A DNA stretch of 46,768 nucleotides from an uncultured Tessaracoccus sp. GTDB taxonomy: Bacteria > Actinomycetota > Actinomycetes > Propionibacteriales > Propionibacteriaceae. How positions within the stretch are numbered: the first letter of the stretch is position 1; the number at the start of each line of letters is the position of its first letter. A program made the position numbers and the translations under genes. The notes below the pieces were generated by a model. The model was not told the DNA's origin, did no database searches, and saw only the letters and a program-made list of their open reading frames with translations. Shown piece by piece: positions 6,884-15,215 of this stretch. Where the stretch lies: the NCBI RefSeq assembly GCF_947255005.1, contig NZ_CAMYFI010000016.1, positions 1 to 46,768 on the forward strand, given 5' to 3'.

Positions 6884-8293
6884 GTGGCAGAGCATACTCG
6901 TACTGAATCCGATTCGATGGGCACCATTGAGGTCGCTGCCGACCGCTACTGGGGAGCCCAGACCGAACGCTCCCTCCACAACTTCGATATTGGCCGCGAG
7001 ACCTTCGTCTGGGGCCGCCCCATGGTGAAGGCCCTGGGCACGCTGAAGAAGGCGGCCGCGCTCGCCAATGCTGAGTTGGGCGAGCTGCCGCAGGACGTCG
7101 CCGACCTCATCGTCAAGGCCGGCGATGAAGTGATCGCCGGTGATCTGGACGATCATTTCCCGCTGGTGGTGTTCCAGACCGGGTCTGGCACTCAGTCGAA
7201 CATGAACGTCAACGAGGTCATCTCCAACCGCGCCATCGAGCTGGCCGGCGGCGAGTTGGGCTCGAAGACGCCGGTGCACCCGAACGACCACGTCAACCGC
7301 GGCCAGTCGTCAAATGACACCTTCCCGACGGCCATGCACATCGCTGTCGTGAACGAGCTACAGGCGATGTATCCGCGCGTGCGCCAGTTGCGCGACACGC
7401 TGGATAAGAAGGCCAAGGAGTTCGACGACATCATCATGGTGGGGCGCACCCACCTGCAGGACGCCACCCCGATCCGGCTGGGCCAAGTGTTCTCCGGCTG
7501 GGTTGCGCAGATCGACTTCGCGCTCGAGGGCATCGAGTATGCAGACTCGCGCGCCCGCGAACTCGCGATCGGTGGTACCGCCGTCGGTACCGGCCTCAAC
7601 GCGCACCCGAAGTTCGGTGAGCTCGCCGCGAAGAAGATCTCGGAAGAAACCGGCATCGACTTCAAGCAGGCCGACAACCTCTTCGCCGCCCTCGGTGCCC
7701 ATGATGCGCTCGTTCTCGTTTCCGGCGCGCTGCGTGTGCTCGCTGACGCGCTCATGAAGATTGCCAACGACGTGCGTTGGTATGCATCCGGCCCGCGCAA
7801 CGGCATCGGCGAACTCCTCATCCCCGAGAACGAGCCCGGTTCCTCGATCATGCCTGGCAAGGTGAACCCCACCCAGTGCGAGGCCATGACGATGGTGGCG
7901 ACGAAGGTGTTCGGCAACGACGCCACCGTCGGGTTTGCCGGTTCGCAGGGCAACTTCCAGCTCAACGTGTACAAGCCCGTCATGGCATGGTGCGTGCTGG
8001 AATCCATTCAGCTGCTTGGCGACTCCTGCGTCTCCTTCGACGACCACTGCGCCTACGGCATTGAGCCCAACAGGGAGAAGATCCAGGAGAATCTGGACAC
8101 CAACCTCATGCAGGTGACGGCGCTCAACCGCCACATCGGGTACGACAAGGCCTCGCAGATCGCCAAGAATGCGCACAAGAAGGGGCTGTCGCTGCGCGAG
8201 TCTGCCCTCGAGCTGGGGTTCTTGACCGAAGAGCAGTTCGATCAGTGGGTGGTGCCCGCCGACATGACCCATCCCAGCGCTGCCGACGAGTGA
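6884..8293 (+). CDS. fumC: Fumarate hydratase class II
   Basis: The 469-residue enzyme interconverts fumarate and malate in the citric acid cycle, and in propionic fermentation supplies fumarate. It belongs to the aspartase/fumarase superfamily. Landmarks are HPNDHVNRGQSSNDTFPTAMH (from about residue 131), GRTHLQDATP (about 186) and the signature loop GSSIMPGKVNPTQCE (about 318-332), whose serine is the catalytic base. Length matches the family (about 465). The GTG start has GAAGGAGC upstream. The gene appears monocistronic, with its own TAGGCT promoter and a strong hairpin after the stop. Confidence 0.97.
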   Translation: MAEHTRTESDSMGTIEVAADRYWGAQTERSLHNFDIGRETFVWGRPMVKALGTLKKAAALANAELGELPQDVADLIVKAGDEVIAGDLDDHFPLVVFQTGSGTQSNMNVNEVISNRAIELAGGELGSKTPVHPNDHVNRGQSSNDTFPTAMHIAVVNELQAMYPRVRQLRDTLDKKAKEFDDIIMVGRTHLQDATPIRLGQVFSGWVAQIDFALEGIEYADSRARELAIGGTAVGTGLNAHPKFGELAAKKISEETGIDFKQADNLFAALGAHDALVLVSGALRVLADALMKIANDVRWYASGPRNGIGELLIPENEPGSSIMPGKVNPTQCEAMTMVATKVFGNDATVGFAGSQGNFQLNVYKPVMAWCVLESIQLLGDSCVSFDDHCAYGIEPNREKIQENLDTNLMQVTALNRHIGYDKASQIAKNAHKKGLSLRESALELGFLTEEQFDQWVVPADMTHPSAADE

Positions 8294-8317
8294 TCGTCGT
8301 GACGCGGTAACCGCCGG

Positions 8318-8364
8318 CGGAGCCGTGGGCCGACACCGTTTGGGTGTCGCGTTCCACGGCTCCG
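8318..8364 (+). terminator. Hairpin terminator after fumC
   Basis: An 11-bp outer stem (CGGAGCCGTGG at 8318-8328 with CCACGGCTCCG at 8354-8364) holds an inner 7-bp stem (CGACACC/GGTGTCG). It begins 25 bases after the fumC stop. There is no long T tract, as is usual in this GC range. The remaining bases to 8533 show only a ribosome site before the next gene. Confidence 0.7.
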
Positions 8365-8533
8365 TTGCATGTGCCGCGCCCACCAGTGTCGGCGAGCGAG
8401 CACCGTCGGGAGGGAAGCATCGCTGCTCCATCATGGTGTCCGGTTCCTGCCAGAAGTGTTGGTTCCCGACGATGATGCTCCTGGCGGGCAGTTGAATCGC
8501 TGGGAAGCACACCACGCTCGAAAGGAACCAACG

Positions 8534-9649
8534 ATGGCCAAGCTGAACCGTCGCGGATTCGGAAAGCTGATCGCGGGCGGTGCGCTCGCGGCTGCGGCAG
8601 CACCGACGCTGGCGCCTACGTCCATGCTGGACACGGCGCAGGCAGCCGGGCGCGCCTATCACAAGGCTCGCCTCACGGGGGCAGACATGTATACCGCCAG
8701 GAACTGGCAGGTTGCCGGTACCGATCTCGGCATCCCCTACGTCTTGGAAAACGGCTCCATTGGGTATCTCTTCGGCGACACCTTTTCCACCATGAGCCCC
8801 GAAGGTGGCGGCAACCATCGCTCGCCGGTGATGCTGCGAAGCGCGAGGCACCCGAACGACGGGATCATCTTTGATAGTGCGGCCAGAGTCTACGGGAACG
8901 CCCCGGCACGAGAGCTGATGTGGAACGCGCATGGCGGCTGGGTGGCTGGCCAGCACGAATTCACTGTCATCCCCAACGATGGCGTTTCATTCCCCGAGAC
9001 GGGCCGGCAGGTGGTCTCCTTCATGAGCATGGACAACTGGGCGCATCCGCGTGGTTTTCGCAGCGGCTTTGCTGGGCTCGCGTACTCCGACAACGGCAAT
9101 GACTTCCAGCGCGTCCCCGTGCATTGGTTCAATACTCCCGAGAACACCAACGCTTTTCAGATGTGGACGATGCAGCGCGATGGCGATTTCGTCTACGTCT
9201 TCTCCGTATGTTCGGGCCGTCAATACGGGCCCATGATGCTGCAGCGCGTGCATTGGACCCGCATTCTCGACAAAAACGCCTATGAGGGCTGGGGCTGGAA
9301 CGGATCCAACTGGGGCTGGGGTCGCCCCTGCACCCCCATCCTGCAAGCCAAGTTTGGTGAACCGTCGGTGCGCAAGCTCAGGGATGGCACCTGGGTGATG
9401 GCGTACGTCGACTACGGCGTGGGCCTAGGGCAGCTCGTCACGCGCACAGCCAGCCGTCCTGACGGCCTCTGGAGCGATCCGGTCGTACAGATTAGCCCCA
9501 TCATGCCCGCGCAGTACTACGGCGGCTTCATCCATCCCTGGTCTACATCGAAGAGGAACGGTCTGCATTTGATGGTTTCCCAATGGAAGCGAGATTGGAA
9601 CAACGTGACGCGGGCGTATCACGTCGAGCATTGGGTAGGCAGCGTCTAA
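8534..9649 (+). CDS. Tat-exported DUF4185 domain protein
   Basis: The 371-residue protein starts with a twin-arginine signal (NRRGFGKLIAGGALAAAAAPTL) with a likely cleavage near the AQA at about 35-37. The mature part resembles DUF4185, a five-bladed beta-propeller-like family related to glycosidase folds: it has GYLFGDTFS, MSMDNW and repeated Trp/Gly-rich strands (GWGWNGSNWGWG). Members are often secreted and may act on cell-wall polysaccharide; some DUF4185 proteins from Actinobacteria are endo-D-arabinanases. Activity here is not demonstrable. The ATG at 8534 is chosen because GAAAGGAACC precedes it and the Tat motif follows directly. Confidence 0.78.
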   Translation: MAKLNRRGFGKLIAGGALAAAAAPTLAPTSMLDTAQAAGRAYHKARLTGADMYTARNWQVAGTDLGIPYVLENGSIGYLFGDTFSTMSPEGGGNHRSPVMLRSARHPNDGIIFDSAARVYGNAPARELMWNAHGGWVAGQHEFTVIPNDGVSFPETGRQVVSFMSMDNWAHPRGFRSGFAGLAYSDNGNDFQRVPVHWFNTPENTNAFQMWTMQRDGDFVYVFSVCSGRQYGPMMLQRVHWTRILDKNAYEGWGWNGSNWGWGRPCTPILQAKFGEPSVRKLRDGTWVMAYVDYGVGLGQLVTRTASRPDGLWSDPVVQISPIMPAQYYGGFIHPWSTSKRNGLHLMVSQWKRDWNNVTRAYHVEHWVGSV

Positions 9650-9724
9650 CGATGTGGCGTCCGCTCCGCCGTAGTTGAGCGTGGGGCGGATGCTTCGGCT
9701 GTGCTGTGTCGGGGATAGTGCTCG

Positions 9725-9737
9725 TAGAATGAAGGGC
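9725..9737 (+). promoter_or_regulatory. Leaderless -10 box of the DUF4298 gene
   Basis: TAGAAT at 9725-9730 is followed by seven bases and ATG at 9738. This selects 9738 over the in-frame ATG that lies within the box at 9729. Confidence 0.6.
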
Positions 9738-10088
9738 ATGGCTGATAATCACGACCAGCGCATGGAGCGGGTGCGCGAGAACGAGAAGCGCCTCGCGGCA
9801 ATCACGGAACTCAACGACGACCTCTGGACCGTCGACGAGCGCCTCGAGGCCGCGTGGGCCGCGCTCAAACCGCTCATGGAGTACTACGAAGGCCAGTGGC
9901 GCGAGGACTTCAAGATCCTCGACGGCACTCCCGACGGTGAGTACGGTGTCTTCAGCGAAGACGGCATCTGGAACGAGATGGGCCGCTTCTACGAGGCGAC
10001 GAAGTACATCGCGGAGGTTGCGAAGCGCCTGGTAGACGCCTACGAGCGCCCCACCCGCGAAGTGGAGGAAGGCAACACCGACGCGTAG
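9738..10088 (+). CDS. DUF4298 domain-containing protein
   Basis: The 116-residue soluble, acidic, largely helical protein begins MADNHDQRMERVRENEKRL and contains DLWTVDERLEAAWAAL and YYEGQWREDFKILDGTPDGEYGVFSEDGIWN, which match the DUF4298 family found in Firmicutes and Actinobacteria. Function is unknown. The start is set by the leaderless -10 box. The next gene, for a lipoprotein, has its own promoter. Confidence 0.72.
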   Translation: MADNHDQRMERVRENEKRLAAITELNDDLWTVDERLEAAWAALKPLMEYYEGQWREDFKILDGTPDGEYGVFSEDGIWNEMGRFYEATKYIAEVAKRLVDAYERPTREVEEGNTDA

Positions 10089-10122
10089 TCGATTACACGT
10101 GGGTGGCATGCCCCGCGCTGCC

Positions 10123-10142
10123 TATGCTTGGAGCCTAGGAGG
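10123..10142 (+). promoter_or_regulatory. -10 box and ribosome site of the lipoprotein gene
   Basis: TATGCT at 10123-10128 is a likely -10. AGGAGG at 10137-10142 touches the ATG at 10143 but lies six bases before the in-frame ATG at 10149, so it decides for the latter. Confidence 0.6.
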
Positions 10143-10148
10143 ATGAAG

Positions 10149-10574
10149 ATGAAGAAGGTGCTTGCAGCCGCTGCTCTCACGATGCTGGCGCTCACCGCAT
10201 GCGGGGGTGCGGAAGAACCTGTGCAGCCACCGCTGACGCTGACGGTCACAGCAACGGATGCAAACGGTTGGCCCCTGCTAGACGGCGAGACGCCTGAACC
10301 TCCGGAGCCGCGTATCGCCACGCTGCGCGACCTCCAGGAAGGAGACACACTCACTATCCGCATACTCACCGGCGATCTGAAGGTCACGGTGAAGGAAGTG
10401 AGCGGCGACGACGTGAAGCTCGGGCTGAGCGAGGCGCTCGCCCCCAGGGTGAGCGAGGGCGGCTTCGACCACAGCGATCTCAAGCGTGCTGTTCGCATCA
10501 CGCGCGGTGAAACAGTCGACTTCTCGACGCCGACCATGGACGTCAGCACGACGTGCAACTTCACCCTTGAGTAA
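10149..10574 (+). CDS. Small lipoprotein of unknown function
   Basis: The 141-residue product has a lipoprotein signal peptide (MKKVLAAAALTMLALTACGG; lipid-modified C18). After it come a Pro/Glu-rich linker and a beta-rich domain with LQEGDTLTIRILTGDLKVTVKEVSGDDVKLGLSE. This looks like a small SH3- or OB-like barrel, but no family was recognised. The start is fixed by the AGGAGG ribosome site six bases upstream. The stop overlaps the probable TTG start of the kinase gene, so the two are likely co-transcribed. Confidence 0.72.
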   Translation: MKKVLAAAALTMLALTACGGAEEPVQPPLTLTVTATDANGWPLLDGETPEPPEPRIATLRDLQEGDTLTIRILTGDLKVTVKEVSGDDVKLGLSEALAPRVSEGGFDHSDLKRAVRITRGETVDFSTPTMDVSTTCNFTLE

Positions 10575-11172
10575 CTCACGCAGAAGCACCGTCGTCTTGC
10601 TGTGCGGGCTCACATGTTCGGGCAAGAGCACGCTCGCACGGCAACTCGCAGAACAAGGGTTCGTGTGGCTATCGGTGGACCAGGACGCCTGGGACGCCGG
10701 ATGCCGTGAGCAGCCGTTGCCGCCGGCCGTGCAGCGCCAGATCAAGGTGGAACACAAGCGGCGCCTCAGGAAGCTCGTCGCTCAGGGGCGAGACGTGGTG
10801 CTGGACTATGCGCTGGTCTCCAGAGCACGCCGCGACGAGTATCGCGCCCTCGCTGAGGACGCGGGGGCGCGCGTCGTGTTGGTGCACCTGGATGTGCCTG
10901 CGGCGGAGCTGCATCGCCGGCTTGCGGCGAGAAATGCCGGCTCTCGCGGGCCGCACCAAGTGTGCGTCTCGCCAGAACAGCTCGACAAGTGGATCGCGAC
11001 GTTCGAACCGCCCGCCGACGACGAGGGCGCGGTGCGGGTTACCGAAGCGGACCTAACCCAATATCCACATGCGTTTGCCGACAACGGTGAAATCGAGGCA
11101 GATCGAGAATCGCATGTGGATATTGGGTTAGCTCAGGCTTCATCCTCGCTCTCATCGTCATCCGAATCCTGA
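10567..11172 (+). CDS. P-loop kinase-like protein (AAA_33), C-terminus from a palindrome
   Basis: The 201-residue protein is a small P-loop kinase: Walker A GLTCSGKST (14-22), then WLSVDQDAWDAG, a Walker-B-like VVLDYAL and RVVLVHLDVPAAELHRRLAARN. It resembles the AAA_33/zeta-toxin-like and chloramphenicol phosphotransferase-like group. The substrate is unknown. The likely start is TTG at 10567, overlapping the lipoprotein stop; no ribosome site supports another start. From residue about 163 the protein is encoded by the hairpin element at 11053-11131 and then by the antisense of the convergent gene's 3' end, so the last 39 residues are probably acquired rather than part of the fold. Confidence 0.68.
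   Translation: MSNSRRSTVVLLCGLTCSGKSTLARQLAEQGFVWLSVDQDAWDAGCREQPLPPAVQRQIKVEHKRRLRKLVAQGRDVVLDYALVSRARRDEYRALAEDAGARVVLVHLDVPAAELHRRLAARNAGSRGPHQVCVSPEQLDKWIATFEPPADDEGAVRVTEADLTQYPHAFADNGEIEADRESHVDIGLAQASSSLSSSSES
11053..11131. repeat. Family-3 palindromic element
   Basis: A perfect 21-bp inverted repeat (11053-11073 and 11111-11131, arm CTAACCCAATATCCACATGC) encloses a 37-nt loop. The loop has the direct repeat ATCGAG-gcag-ATCGAG (11092-11107). The element lies between convergent genes, one base before the stop of the beta-CASP gene and inside the kinase reading frame. It may also terminate both transcripts. Confidence 0.85.
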
Positions 11173-12554
11173 GGCGGATCGCTCAGCAGTACCTTCTCGC
11201 CCAGCGAAGCGACGACGGTCATGATGCCCAGCTCATGCTCAACCCGGGTTTCGAGCGCTTCGGCTGCGGCCGGTTCACCGTGGGTGAGGAAGATGGTTTC
11301 CGGCTTGGGGCTGAGCGCAGCCAGCCAGCTCACCAACTCGGAAGCGTCGGCGTGCCCTGAAAATTCTCGGTCTTGCAGTACCTCGGCGCGACGCGGCACG
11401 TGCCTGCCGAAGATCTTCACGTGACGGGCGCCGTCGATGAGCGCCCTGCCACGGGTGCCCTGAGCCTGGAAGCCGGTGAGAATGATGGAGTTTTTCGGGT
11501 CGGGGAGGAGCTGCTGCAGGTGGGACAGGACGCGGCCGCCTTCGAGCATGCCGGAGCTCGAGATGATGATGCGTGGATCGCGTCGAGCGCGCACCTTCTT
11601 CGACTGCTGCGCAGTGCGGGCCTCGACGAAGTGCTTGCTGGCGATGAAATCGCTCAGCTGTACCTCGTCGCGAAACTCGTCGGACATGTCGCGGTACACG
11701 TCGAGGGCCTTCATGCTCATGGGCCCATCGACGATGATGGGAACCTCGGGGATGCGGCCCTCGGCCTGCAGGTGTGCGAGCGCATACATCACCGACTGGG
11801 TGCGGTCGATGGCGAAAGCCGGGATGAGCACCGCGCCGCCGCGTTCGATGGTGCGGGTGATGGCGTCGGCCATCACCTCGTGAGGGACTTCCGGCTCGGC
11901 GTGTTCGCGGTCGCCGTAGGTTGATTCGCACAGCACGAAGCGTGCGCCTGGCGGGGTGTCGCGGGCACGAAGCAGCTTGTGCTCAGGACGCCCGACATCG
12001 CCCGAGAAGAGCACGTCGGTGCCCGCGAACCGCACGTGGATCGACGCGGCTCCCAACATGTGCGCGGTGCGCGTCCAGCGTGCGGTGAGCTCATCGCCCA
12101 GCTCGACATCTTCGTCGAACGGCACCCAGCGCAGCTGCCGGATGGCCCGCTCCGCGTCCTCAGTGGTGTAGAGCGGGCGAGGGTTTCGATGCTTGGAGTA
12201 GCCGCCCTTGACGGCGTGCTCTGTGGCGAGTTCCTGGAGGTGCGCGGCGTCACGCATCACGATCTCCGCGAGTTTAGCCGTGGCCTCCGTACACCAAATC
12301 GGCCCGCTGAATCCCTGGTTGACAAGGGCAGGGATGTAGGCGGTGTGATCGGCGTGCGCGTGGGTGACGAGAAGCATCTCTAAGCTGGCGGCGTCGACGG
12401 GGAACTCCTGCCAGTTGAGCCGGCGAAGGTCTTTCTGCCCTTGGAACATGCCTGCATCCACCAGGATGCGCCTAGTGCCTTGCTCGAGCAGGTACTTCGA
12501 GCCGGTAACGGTGCCGGCGGCACCGAGGAACTGCAGGGTGACAGGTTCAGTCAT
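11133..12554 (-). CDS. MBL-fold beta-CASP RNase-like protein
   Basis: The 473-residue protein is a metallo-beta-lactamase/beta-CASP enzyme of the CPSF73/YSH1-like type. The zinc motif THAHADHTAYIP (H65, H67, D69, H70) and later LFSGDVG and ILTGFQAQGTRGR are clear; a C-terminal RMMBL-like part contains FSGHADASELVSWL. Such proteins act as RNA endo/exonucleases. The acidic tail ends SDDDESEDEA. The start has no ribosome site; CACAGT lies six bases upstream, a weak match to the leaderless pattern. The 3' end overlaps the kinase frame by 40 bases on the opposite strand. Confidence 0.88.
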   Translation of the reverse strand: MTEPVTLQFLGAAGTVTGSKYLLEQGTRRILVDAGMFQGQKDLRRLNWQEFPVDAASLEMLLVTHAHADHTAYIPALVNQGFSGPIWCTEATAKLAEIVMRDAAHLQELATEHAVKGGYSKHRNPRPLYTTEDAERAIRQLRWVPFDEDVELGDELTARWTRTAHMLGAASIHVRFAGTDVLFSGDVGRPEHKLLRARDTPPGARFVLCESTYGDREHAEPEVPHEVMADAITRTIERGGAVLIPAFAIDRTQSVMYALAHLQAEGRIPEVPIIVDGPMSMKALDVYRDMSDEFRDEVQLSDFIASKHFVEARTAQQSKKVRARRDPRIIISSSGMLEGGRVLSHLQQLLPDPKNSIILTGFQAQGTRGRALIDGARHVKIFGRHVPRRAEVLQDREFSGHADASELVSWLAALSPKPETIFLTHGEPAAAEALETRVEHELGIMTVVASLGEKVLLSDPPQDSDDDESEDEA

Positions 12555-12611
12555 GGCTCCACTGTGCCGCAGCGGCGAGCGTTTGTGTGCGGAATCCGAA
12601 AGGTTGCGGGC

Positions 12612-13223
12612 CTACTCCGCGCGGAAGCCGACGGTGAGCTCGACGCTCACCTCCACGTCTTCAGGGCGCGCCTCGACGGGCTCAGTGGCGCCCACGCTGG
12701 CGAAGGCCATCTGGCGAGGGGAGAATCCGTCGGCACCAGGCAGCGACCCGTCGCGAACCCATTCGACAACGCACCGCTTCGCCCCGAGCTCCTTGGCGAT
12801 GCGTTCGGCCTTGGTGCGCGCCTCAGCCAGCGCATCCGCGATGAGGCTCTGCTCGGCGTCATCGCGCTGCTCAGGTGTGAGGCGCCACGAGATATACCCG
12901 ACGTGCACCCCGCCGGCTGCCCAGGCAGCACTCAGGCGTGCCATCTCGGCCGTGTCGCGAAACGTCGCCCGTAGCGCACACGACGCGCGGTACACCACCT
13001 TCTCCGAGTCATTCGCGGACCAGCTGCTCACCCCGTCGGTGTGGAACCGTTCGAGCACGCTCGAGGGTAGCTCGTCGAGCTGCTGGATGAGCGAGCCCGC
13101 ACGTTGTTGCACGTCGGCTACCACGCGTGCTGCGTCGAGACCCTCGCCCTCGACGCTCAGATACAACGCCGCGAGTTGAGGTGTGTAGGAGCGCTCTGCT
13201 CGTCCGGTGATGGTGATTTCCAT
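12612..13223 (-). CDS. SIMPL domain (DUF541) protein
   Basis: The 203-residue protein begins MEITITGRAERSYTPQLAAL and contains the SIMPL/DUF541 pattern: a beta-strand repeat, YRASCALRATFRD, and a helical EQRDDAEQSLIADALAEARTKAERIAKELGAK segment. No signal peptide is present, unlike many family members, so it is probably cytoplasmic. Function is unknown. The ATG at 13223 has a GGAG ribosome site and lies 10 bases after the mutarotase stop, which indicates an operon. Confidence 0.75.
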   Translation of the reverse strand: MEITITGRAERSYTPQLAALYLSVEGEGLDAARVVADVQQRAGSLIQQLDELPSSVLERFHTDGVSSWSANDSEKVVYRASCALRATFRDTAEMARLSAAWAAGGVHVGYISWRLTPEQRDDAEQSLIADALAEARTKAERIAKELGAKRCVVEWVRDGSLPGADGFSPRQMAFASVGATEPVEARPEDVEVSVELTVGFRAE

Positions 13224-13233
13224 GACGTTCTCC

Positions 13234-14013
13234 TCATGCCATTGTGATGCGCATGCCCAGCGTGTGCTGTCGCCCGGCGGGGATGGTGACGGCATGCTCG
13301 CCCACGTTGCCCACCTCGACGCACAGCATGCGGGCCCATTCACTGCCATCGAAGTCAGCCAGGCCAGCAGCATACTCTTCGCCGGGGTTCCAGACGACGA
13401 CGTCCTGCGCGCTGTGGGCGGTGATGGTGATGGTGCGGTCGGGTAGCACGATGCGCACCGGCCCGGTGGCCGCGCCGAGGTAGATCTCGTCGTGCGCGTC
13501 GGGCACGGCGATGGGTTCTGCGGTGACGCCTTCCACTCGAGCATCGCCCACGGCGCCGACGAGGAAGTAGGTGTGCAGCGCATCGTCGACCACGCAGTCT
13601 TGGGTGGGCGAGGAAATAGTGAGGGCCACATCGAGGGCCTTTCCGAACGTGGCTTCATAACGGTAGGAAAGGTCGTGGGGGTAGCCCGTCGCGCCGGGGA
13701 TATGCGCGGTCTCGGGGGCCTGCAACGACCACGACGCGCGGGTGCCTTCCGGCAGCTCGGTGGCGCCGTCGAATCTCCAGTCCACCCAGCGCACGAGGCC
13801 GTGTTTCGTGGGCTTTCGCTTCTCCTGACTGCCCCAGGCGAACCAGGGGGCGCACACGGGGATGCCACCGTGGAACTCGGCGTCGGGGTTCGCTTCGCTG
13901 GTGACGAAAAGAGCCTCGTGGCCGTCACGCGGATGCCAGCTGGTGATGGTGGCGCCGCGATCGAGCGCTGCCGCGGTGCAGTGTGCGTTGGAGAAAACTC
14001 GTCGAGTGGCCAT
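13234..14013 (-). CDS. D-hexose-6-phosphate mutarotase (aldose 1-epimerase family)
   Basis: The 259-residue protein is a YeaD-type epimerase that interconverts the anomers of glucose-6-phosphate or related sugars. Family landmarks are FHGGIPVCAPWFAWGSQEKRKPTKHGLVRWVDW (about residues 47-79) with the probable catalytic histidine in KHG, DDALHTYFLVG, and DAHDEIYLGA. The length is slightly short of the usual 270-300. A leaderless -10 box precedes the ATG. It is the first gene of a two-gene operon with the SIMPL protein and is divergent from the phosphoribosyltransferase gene. Confidence 0.82.
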   Translation of the reverse strand: MATRRVFSNAHCTAAALDRGATITSWHPRDGHEALFVTSEANPDAEFHGGIPVCAPWFAWGSQEKRKPTKHGLVRWVDWRFDGATELPEGTRASWSLQAPETAHIPGATGYPHDLSYRYEATFGKALDVALTISSPTQDCVVDDALHTYFLVGAVGDARVEGVTAEPIAVPDAHDEIYLGAATGPVRIVLPDRTITITAHSAQDVVVWNPGEEYAAGLADFDGSEWARMLCVEVGNVGEHAVTIPAGRQHTLGMRITMA

Positions 14014-14026
14014 ACGGAAAACGCTA
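14014..14026 (-). promoter_or_regulatory. Leaderless -10 box of the mutarotase gene
   Basis: On the minus strand TAGCGT (14026-14021) is followed by seven bases and the ATG at 14013. Confidence 0.55.
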
Positions 14027-14070
14027 CCCGACTTCGCCCTCCCGACGCCGAGCCGATATCGGATCTCGAC

Positions 14071-14082
14071 TACCCTTTACTC
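14071..14082 (+). promoter_or_regulatory. Leaderless -10 box of the phosphoribosyltransferase gene
   Basis: TACCCT at 14071-14076 is followed by six bases and ATG at 14083. The same GACTACCCTT string occurs upstream of the transketolase gene. Confidence 0.55.
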
Positions 14083-14589
14083 ATGGCTTACCACGCAGAT
14101 GCGACGGATTTCGACGACAAGGAAGTGCTCACCTGGCAGGGGCTGGGCGACGCCACCGACGACCTGGCGCGCACCGTCGTCGATTCCGGGTTTCGCCCCG
14201 AGATCATCGTCGCCGTGGCTCGCGGCGGGATGCTGCTCGCCGGCGGTCTGACGTACGCGCTGGGTGTGAAGCTCACCGACGCGATCAACGTCGAGTTCTA
14301 CACCGACGTCAACGCGACGCTGCCTGACCCGGTGCTGCTGGCTCCCATGCTCGACACGAATGCTATCGCAGGCAAGCAGCTGCTCGTCGTCGACGATGTG
14401 GCAGATTCCGGCCGCACCCTCGCGCTGGTCATCAAATTGCTGCGCGGTTTCGGTGCCGACGTTCGCTCGGCCGTGCTGTACGCGAAACCGCAGACTGTTG
14501 TCGACCCGGAGTACGTCTGGCGGCGCACGGACAAGTGGATCGTCTTTCCTTGGTCGGCGAAACCGCCGCTGCTGCCGGGCGCTGAGTGA
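14083..14589 (+). CDS. Purine-type phosphoribosyltransferase
   Basis: The 168-residue enzyme has the type I PRTase fold: IIVAVARGGMLLAGGL near the N-terminus and the PRPP-binding loop LLVVDDVADSGRTLALV (about residues 105-121). It resembles xanthine/hypoxanthine-guanine phosphoribosyltransferases of archaeal and actinobacterial type (ending DKWIVFPWS), so it is likely a purine salvage enzyme; base preference cannot be read. It starts a transcription unit with a leaderless -10. The stop overlaps the next start (TGATG), so translation of the downstream secreted protein is coupled. Confidence 0.82.
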   Translation: MAYHADATDFDDKEVLTWQGLGDATDDLARTVVDSGFRPEIIVAVARGGMLLAGGLTYALGVKLTDAINVEFYTDVNATLPDPVLLAPMLDTNAIAGKQLLVVDDVADSGRTLALVIKLLRGFGADVRSAVLYAKPQTVVDPEYVWRRTDKWIVFPWSAKPPLLPGAE

Positions 14590-15155
14590 TGCGCAGGCTC
14601 ATCGCCTTGCTTGCGACGGTGCTCCTCGCCGTGGCAGCCCCCCAGGCGCTGGCCTGCAGTTGCCCGACGCCGCCCACGGCTGAGCACGCCAGCAATGCAG
14701 CTGTCGTTGCGCAGGTGCGCATCGACCGCATCGAGACCGCGCCCGCCAACGGTGAATTGTTCTACACGGTGACTCCGTTGAAGGTTTGGAAGGGCGACTT
14801 TGACTCAGCATTCCTCGCGCGCACCGCGGCCGACGTGAACGAGTGCGGCATGCCGAACCTTCGGCTGCGCACCGAACTCATGCTGATCGCCAACTTTGGC
14901 TCCGACGGCGTCGCCACGCTCGAGGCGTGCTCGGGCAGTGGCACGTATGCGCCAGAACTCGACGAGGCCGTCACCGCCGTGCTTGGCCCGGGCGTTGCGC
15001 CGTCGCTGGATCCGGCCTACCCTCCAGGCGAGGTCAAGATGGACGGTGTCGAACCCAACCCGATGAATATTGTGCTCATCGGAGGAACGCTGCTGGTGCT
15101 GCTCGGCGTGGTGGTGGGGATGCTCATCGCGGGCTTCCGTCGCCGACGCCACTGA
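14589..15155 (+). CDS. Secreted TIMP/NTR-like protein with C-terminal membrane anchor
   Basis: The 188-residue protein has a signal peptide (RRLIALLATVLLAVAAPQALA) with predicted cleavage before C23, so the mature protein would begin CSCP. It is followed by a roughly 110-residue domain with four more cysteines in total spacing like NTR/TIMP-like domains (VWKGDF, NECGMPNLR, ACSGSGTY). A single C-terminal membrane segment (IVLIGGTLLVLLGVVVGMLIAG) and RRRR tail anchor it outside the cell. In animals, a mature N-terminal CxC blocks metalloprotease zinc; the bacterial role is unknown. It is translationally coupled to the phosphoribosyltransferase gene. Confidence 0.65.
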   Translation: MRRLIALLATVLLAVAAPQALACSCPTPPTAEHASNAAVVAQVRIDRIETAPANGELFYTVTPLKVWKGDFDSAFLARTAADVNECGMPNLRLRTELMLIANFGSDGVATLEACSGSGTYAPELDEAVTAVLGPGVAPSLDPAYPPGEVKMDGVEPNPMNIVLIGGTLLVLLGVVVGMLIAGFRRRRH

Positions 15156-15188
15156 GGCGCGTAACACTCACAGGGTTGCCCGCCTGCC

Positions 15189-15194
15189 TATGCT
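15189..15194 (+). promoter_or_regulatory. -10 box of the 61-residue ORF
   Basis: TATGCT lies 21 bases before the ATG at 15216, with GGAAAGGAAA between them as ribosome site. Confidence 0.5.
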
Positions 15195-15215
15195 TTCTGT
15201 GGAAAGGAAACGCCT

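Noticed and set aside
7358..8956. A 532-codon open frame antisense to fumC
   Set aside because: It mirrors the codon structure of the strongly conserved fumC gene, lacks known domains and spans into the neighbouring gene; high GC content makes such antisense frames common.
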